From Physcomitrium patens (taxonomy: Eukaryota > Streptophyta > Bryopsida > Funariales > Funariaceae): DNA of 64,000 bases. How positions within the stretch are numbered: position 1 is the first letter of the stretch; each line of letters begins with the position of its first letter. Where the stretch lies: NCBI RefSeq assembly GCF_000002425.4, contig NC_037269.1:14853309-14917308 (forward strand), read 5' to 3'. This document shows, in pieces, positions 63,466 to 64,000 of the stretch. The position numbers were made by a program, and so were the translations under genes. Below the pieces are notes generated by a model. It saw only the letters and a program-made list of their open reading frames with translations, was not told the origin of the DNA and searched no databases.

Positions 63466-64000
63466 TTAATTCTATTTCTAGGGACAAGTTCCACGAGGAG
63501 CGGTCATCATTTATTGAAAAAATCTATAATATGTTGAATTATATTCGCGACATACTCAGATCTTTGTTCTCTTCGAAGATGGTTGATAGGGCCTCTCAAC
63601 CATTGATAGTGTCCCATATCAAGGTGGAAAGACCACCTTCTTATCTGATTGTTGTTGAGGCCTTCATAACTTCTTTCAAATAAAATATTTAGAACATCGT
63701 CAAGAATTGTTCCTACCTCTAATAAAGTTATCAAACATTGAGAGTCTCTTCAAAGGTCATGATATCAAACGCATTGTATCTTGTCAACTATTTGAGGAAA
63801 AATATGTTGTTCTTCAGGATCTTCATCTTGATTATATCATCTTGAAGATTGTGACAATCGCAATGTCTTGTCCAATAGATCAGCAAACGAAGGTTCTTTA
63901 GCCAAATCCACTAGTTGTTGGTTCTCCATCTCCTTAATGTCACAACTACAAAGAAACTACAAACAAGGATTGAAAGTAGAATGTTATCTTGCCTAGATCT

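Larger units (their letters stand above)
61871..64000 (-). mobile_element. Gypsy remnant H, minus strand, continuing beyond the window
   Basis: On the minus strand, from the window edge: the coding 3' tail at 64,000-63,466 (63,734-63,507 is open, with GHYQWLRGPINHLRREQRS, parallel to 59,560-59,680 of element A), then an LTR at 63,465-62,911, then integrase sequence 62,910 to about 61,871. Because coding sequence follows the LTR directly, two element pieces are joined by one LTR, as in the opposite-strand arm at 57.3 kb. Broken. Confidence 0.82.

Noticed and set aside
1-64000. CRISPR array, rRNA or tRNA genes, bacterial operons, organelle inserts
   Set aside because: No regularly spaced repeats, no tRNA-like cloverleaf with the B-box, and no ribosomal or organelle gene sequence were noticed on either strand.

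Overview
The window looks like nuclear DNA of a land plant, most likely a bryophyte such as a moss (genus not provable from the sequence). The evidence is two intact, intron-rich host genes whose proteins look like plant family members, embedded in very AT-rich, heavily decayed LTR retrotransposons. One internal stretch looks like damaged sequence data rather than biology.

Layout. (1) Bases 1-23,000 are a graveyard of LTR elements. Three mutually inverted Gypsy remnants lie at 1-10,130, a Copia remnant at 11,800-14,990, a Copia scrap near 16,500-17,000, and a long minus-strand Gypsy remnant at 18,200-22,960. (2) Bases 26,000-40,000 are a gene island with much higher GC. It holds a complete 17-exon PIG-N/MCD4 gene (GPI ethanolamine phosphate transferase 1, 26,559-35,476) and a complete 8-exon gene of the cyclopropane-fatty-acid-synthase / coclaurine N-methyltransferase-like family (37,434-39,773), both on the plus strand. 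(3) Bases 41,000-47,300 hold a shrunken Gypsy remnant, a 54-base tandem repeat and an intronless, broken copy of a MAPKKK-type kinase. (4) Bases 47,500-48,020 are homopolymer-rich sequence that is probably an assembly or read artefact. (5) Bases 48,000-64,000 are again LTR elements: a minus-strand Copia remnant, then an 8.5-kb plus-strand Gypsy element (51,742-60,258) with both LTRs and a 5-base target duplication (CTTAC), inserted into the LTR of an older, oppositely oriented relative. A further minus-strand relative fills 61,870-64,000.

The two host genes do not form a pathway. PIG-N works in the ER membrane on GPI-anchor precursors; the second gene is a soluble SAM-dependent methyltransferase. 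Joining the exons listed below keeps each gene open from start to stop (983 and 355 codons), which strongly supports the models. I found no operon, CRISPR array, rRNA or tRNA gene, and no convincing new biological system. The points most worth a second look are the nested and mirrored LTR architecture, the kinase copy with an unrecognised C-terminal segment, two strand-asymmetric non-coding inserts in the retroelement zone, and the suspect 47.5-48.0 kb stretch.
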